This document shows, one piece after another, positions 61,372-64,000 of a stretch of 64,000 bases of DNA; within the stretch, counting starts at the first letter, position 1, and each line of letters opens with the position of its first letter. The stretch lies in assembly GCA_038503035.1 (NCBI GenBank), contig JAVSML010024259.1, positions 62,001 through 126,000 of the forward strand, in the 5' to 3' direction. The notes under the pieces were generated by a model that ran no database searches, was not told the origin of the DNA, and saw nothing but the letters and a program-made list of their open reading frames with translations. The position numbers were made by a program, and so were the translations under genes. The stretch comes from Crocodylus rhombifer. Lineage: Eukaryota > Chordata > Crocodylia > Crocodylidae.

Positions 61372-62399
61372 ATGTAAAAGATTACAGGACTTAAGATATG
61401 CAAGTGATCCACTACAACAGAATCTACCATCCTGCAAAACAAGTTATAATTTCTCTGTCAAATAGCACAGCTAATCTTAGTGAAAGAGCCCTCTCTCTCT
61501 TGTTGCTTCACAATCATTAAGAGTAGCAGTATCAGAAGGATAAAAATTCTTGTCAGAACCATAATAAACAAGTATGTTTTATTAAAAGTATTACAAAAAT
61601 CACTGGAAGTTAGAAGGATGGAGCAGGTGTCACCCTTAGAGAAACTTAATGAATTAAGTTTCACTTTTGAACATCAGATTAAACTAGCTATCAGAAAGAC
61701 TATGCCATGCAAGTAAAGAATGGCTATTTATAACCATCTCTAAGCCACAGCAACCCAGTTTTAGAGATGTTTCCCAGACTGTGTTATTGTTGTGCCAAAC
61801 AGACTACTCTTTCATTTCCTGTCAGTTGTAATTACAGTTCTGTAACTGAAATACAGTAAATTACCATGGAGTACCTTCAAAAGATGGTTCATTGAGGTTA
61901 AGCTGTCACTACAATTATTATATAATTTTTAAAAGATGATTTTACGTGTTCCAGCTTTCTCTCGTTTAAAAAAACCCCCCAACTAATTTAGCTTAAGCAG
62001 CTCAGTATGAAAACAAATATCTCAGGGTAAGCATGCTGCTTCAGATAAAAAAAAGTGACAGGCAAGCAAAGATGGACAACCTCAGCTAGAGGTACTGGAC
62101 TGTACAAACAAACTGATCTGTGTTAGATCCTTCAACTAGACTGAACTTAAAAAAAATACATATTTTACAAGTTAACAATTAACAATTGTACAACACCTAT
62201 TTAACACAAAGGTACAAAACCTATGCAATGCTGAGTAAGAGAAGCAGTAAGCAGAGCAGTTGAAATAAGCAGCTCAGTAGTGGGACTGCCTTGAGGTGGC
62301 AGTTCTCTGACCTGGTGACTTTGGGTGTCTGATTGGTGCATGCATGAGTTTCCTGTGCATGTTTTCCTGTGATGCATGTTTTTTTTCTAACCTCTTCTT

Positions 62400-63010
62400 C
62401 CCCCCTCTAGAATGACTGACAGGGTTTGCTCTGAGTGGGGCTGGTTTAGCTAACTGAGAGGTGGAGGTAAGGGTAGGCAGCCTTATAAAATTGCAGGCCC
62501 CTGCAGAGGGCAGCAAACAGAGGAGAAGTTTGTCTGCAGAGGGAGCAAGAGGCTCTGTGGGTGTGTGGGTGTTTGGTGGGCCAAGGTGTGGGCATGGGTG
62601 TTTCACATGTGGGTTCTTGTGGTGCAGTTTTCTTTTGGGGGTTTTGTTTGTTTGTTTGCTTTTGGTTGGGGGTGGTGGTGGCGAATGTTTTCTTTACAGC
62701 TTAGGTGTTCTCCATGGAACCAAGGCGGCACAAATGGGGACTAGGTCAGCAGTTGTGACTTGTGTGGGATGTGCCTTGTTTGTGTTCCTCCCACAGGACC
62801 AAGACAATTTAATCCATACCAAGGGCCAGCTGGTGTCTTCCCTGGAGAAAAAATTCAAAGGTTGAAAGCATAGAAAGCCATGCCACATTACATGAAGAAA
62901 AAGAAGATTGCTTGGACAAGAGTTATGAAAGGATGATACTGGAGAGGCCAAAGGGAAATTAAGAGAAGTGGCAGCATGTGACTACTTGAAGCAGGGGGCC
63001 CCAGAACTGA
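62400..63010. other. unclassified moderately GC-rich segment with TATA-like site
   Basis: Contains CTTATAAAATTGCAG (62481) followed by GCAGAGGGCAGC and an open frame 62461-62865 whose product is low-complexity, with no family I recognise. It could be the 5' part of a retroelement. I cannot support a name. Confidence 0.35.
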
Positions 63011-63015
63011 AGAGG

Positions 63016-64000
63016 AGGCCTGTGCAAAGCGGCTAGTATTCGCTTCAGATTTGGCCAGTTCAGGGGACGGTGATTCGATTTGGGGATTCAGCTCTGTCCT
63101 GATTCGATTCAGCCGACTCTCCAAATCAGCTAGGCCTGACTCATTTGCCACCCCTCTCCCAGCCCAAAAATGGCTGCCCCACCTGCCCCAGCTCGTCACT
63201 TGGGGGGAAAAAAAGCTCCAGCTCAGCAGGTGTTGCCAGGCGGGGGGCGATCCCTGCTGCCCCCCACTGCATGGGATGCTTTGCACGAGCCTCTAAACCA
63301 CCCCCCTTGCACTCCCAGCCCCCCCATGGGTGCCCCACATGAGCCAACTCCAGCCCTTTAAGGAAAATAAAAACCTGAAGAAACCCTGGGACTCACCGCT
63401 CCTGCCTGCAGGAGGCAATCCCCGCTGCCCCGCACCACATGGTGGGCTCTGCATGAGCCCCCAAAGTGCTGAGGCTGCACCAGGAGTGGCAAGCCCCAGG
63501 GCTTTTCTAGCTTTTTTTTTTTCTCTGAAAGGGCCACAGCCCTGGCAGGCAGGGCAGCCATGGGGGGGGCCAGGGAAGCAGGGGGGATCAAGGGGGTTTG
63601 TGCAGAGCCTCTCATGCAGTGTGGGGTGGTGGGGCTCGTTCCCCCCCCCCCGGCAGCATCCAGAGAGCACCAGGGCCTTTTTTTTAAAGTACCGAGCTGG
63701 GGCAGGCAGGGTTGAGGGAGTGGGGGGGCTGGGAGGCTGGCAGGGGCCCCCCCATGGGCCCCTCCCCTAGTCTCCTGTCCCCCACCCCTAGTACTTACCA
63801 GCTCGGAGTGGCTGCAGCTTCCTGCTGCAGCCACCAGGGGCGGCCTGAATCATCAAAGCTCTCCGAATCTTTGCTGAAGATTTGGAGAGCTTTCAATCCA
63901 TTTGGACCTTTAAACTGGTCCCGATTCGATTCAGACTCAGCCACCAAATCAGGCCAAATCTCCTCCAAATCGAATCACCACTTGAAGTTTCACGCAGCCC
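63016..64000. mobile_element. foldback DNA transposon, cut by window end
   Basis: The left part (CTGTGCAAAGCGGCTAG, then GATTCGATTTGGGGATTC at about 63071) and right part (GATTCGATTCAGACTCAG at about 63922, CAAATCGAATCACCACTTG at 63967) are inverted repeats. The last bases, read in reverse, are GGGCTGCGTGAAACTTC. The right target duplication is outside the window. The interior is GC-rich with homopolymer runs of C and G. It is similar in design to the element at 51860-53197. Confidence 0.7.

Larger units (their letters stand above)
31566..64000 (-). other. CGNL1: CGNL1 intron, at least 32.4 kb, incomplete at window edge
   Basis: No coding exon is recognisable from 31566 to the right edge, so this reads as a single long intron. 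Mobile elements dominate 37.4-53.2 kb. 32700-35130, 45000-45900, 53200-54550, 57340-59000 and 61400-62400 are AT-rich with nothing I can name. A short exon could be hidden, because exons of this gene can be as small as 84 nt. Confidence 0.7.

Noticed and set aside
62461..62865. 134-codon plus-strand frame with a TATA-like site near its start
   Set aside because: The product has a Gly/Val/Leu low-complexity middle and no known family. It could be retroelement leader sequence, but nothing supports a gene.
1..64000. CRISPR arrays, bacterial operons, tRNA or rRNA genes
   Set aside because: No regularly spaced short repeats, no Shine-Dalgarno-led gene series, and no cloverleaf or ribosomal sequence recognised. 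The window is eukaryotic intronic DNA.

Overview
This window is vertebrate nuclear DNA. The repeat content points to a reptile, most likely a crocodilian (turtles are the main alternative): CR1 LINEs, Penelope-like elements, many hAT-type nonautonomous DNA transposons with 8-bp target duplications, a Ty3/Gypsy-type retrotransposon and solo LTRs. The organism is inferred from this mix and not from a marker gene. There is no bacterial-style gene organisation. Nearly all longer open frames are chance frames in GC-rich repeats.

The only host gene I can support is on the minus strand. Seven coding exons (31565-31359, 30885-30781, 21683-21531, 20783-20613, 19442-19281, 17683-17594, 88-5) encode 324 codons of continuous coiled coil. 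The sequence matches the C-terminal rod of paracingulin (cingulin-like 1, CGNL1), a junction-associated coiled-coil protein. Every exon is a multiple of three with phase-0 boundaries, an AG acceptor and a GT donor. The head-encoding 5' exons would lie beyond position 64000 and the last exons before position 1. The gene therefore runs right to left across the whole window, and everything else is intronic.

Layout: 89-17593 is one large intron. Its middle (about 7.5-15.8 kb) is a nested repeat pile. A decayed Ty3/Gypsy-like element has the unusual order protease, integrase, reverse transcriptase, RNase H. A 1127-bp solo LTR sits inside its RT, a CR1 tail follows its RNase H, and two hAT-like elements lie further right. 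One of these contains a perfect 341-bp duplicate of sequence 1.6 kb upstream. 17.6-31.6 kb holds the exon cluster with short introns and one 9-kb intron carrying two hAT elements. 31.6-64 kb is intron: Penelope-like remnants (39-41 and 59 kb), a well-preserved 1006-bp solo LTR (42.1-43.1 kb), a CR1/LINE composite (45.9-50.7 kb), a large foldback element (51.9-53.2 kb), a three-unit inverted repeat (54.5-55.0 kb), several small hATs, and a foldback element cut by the window end.

The most notable items are the Gmr1-like domain order of the Gypsy element, the two solo LTRs with exact TG...CA ends and 5-bp duplications, the identical 341-bp duplication spanning a CR1 3' end plus its flank, and the long hairpin-forming foldbacks inside a transcribed gene.
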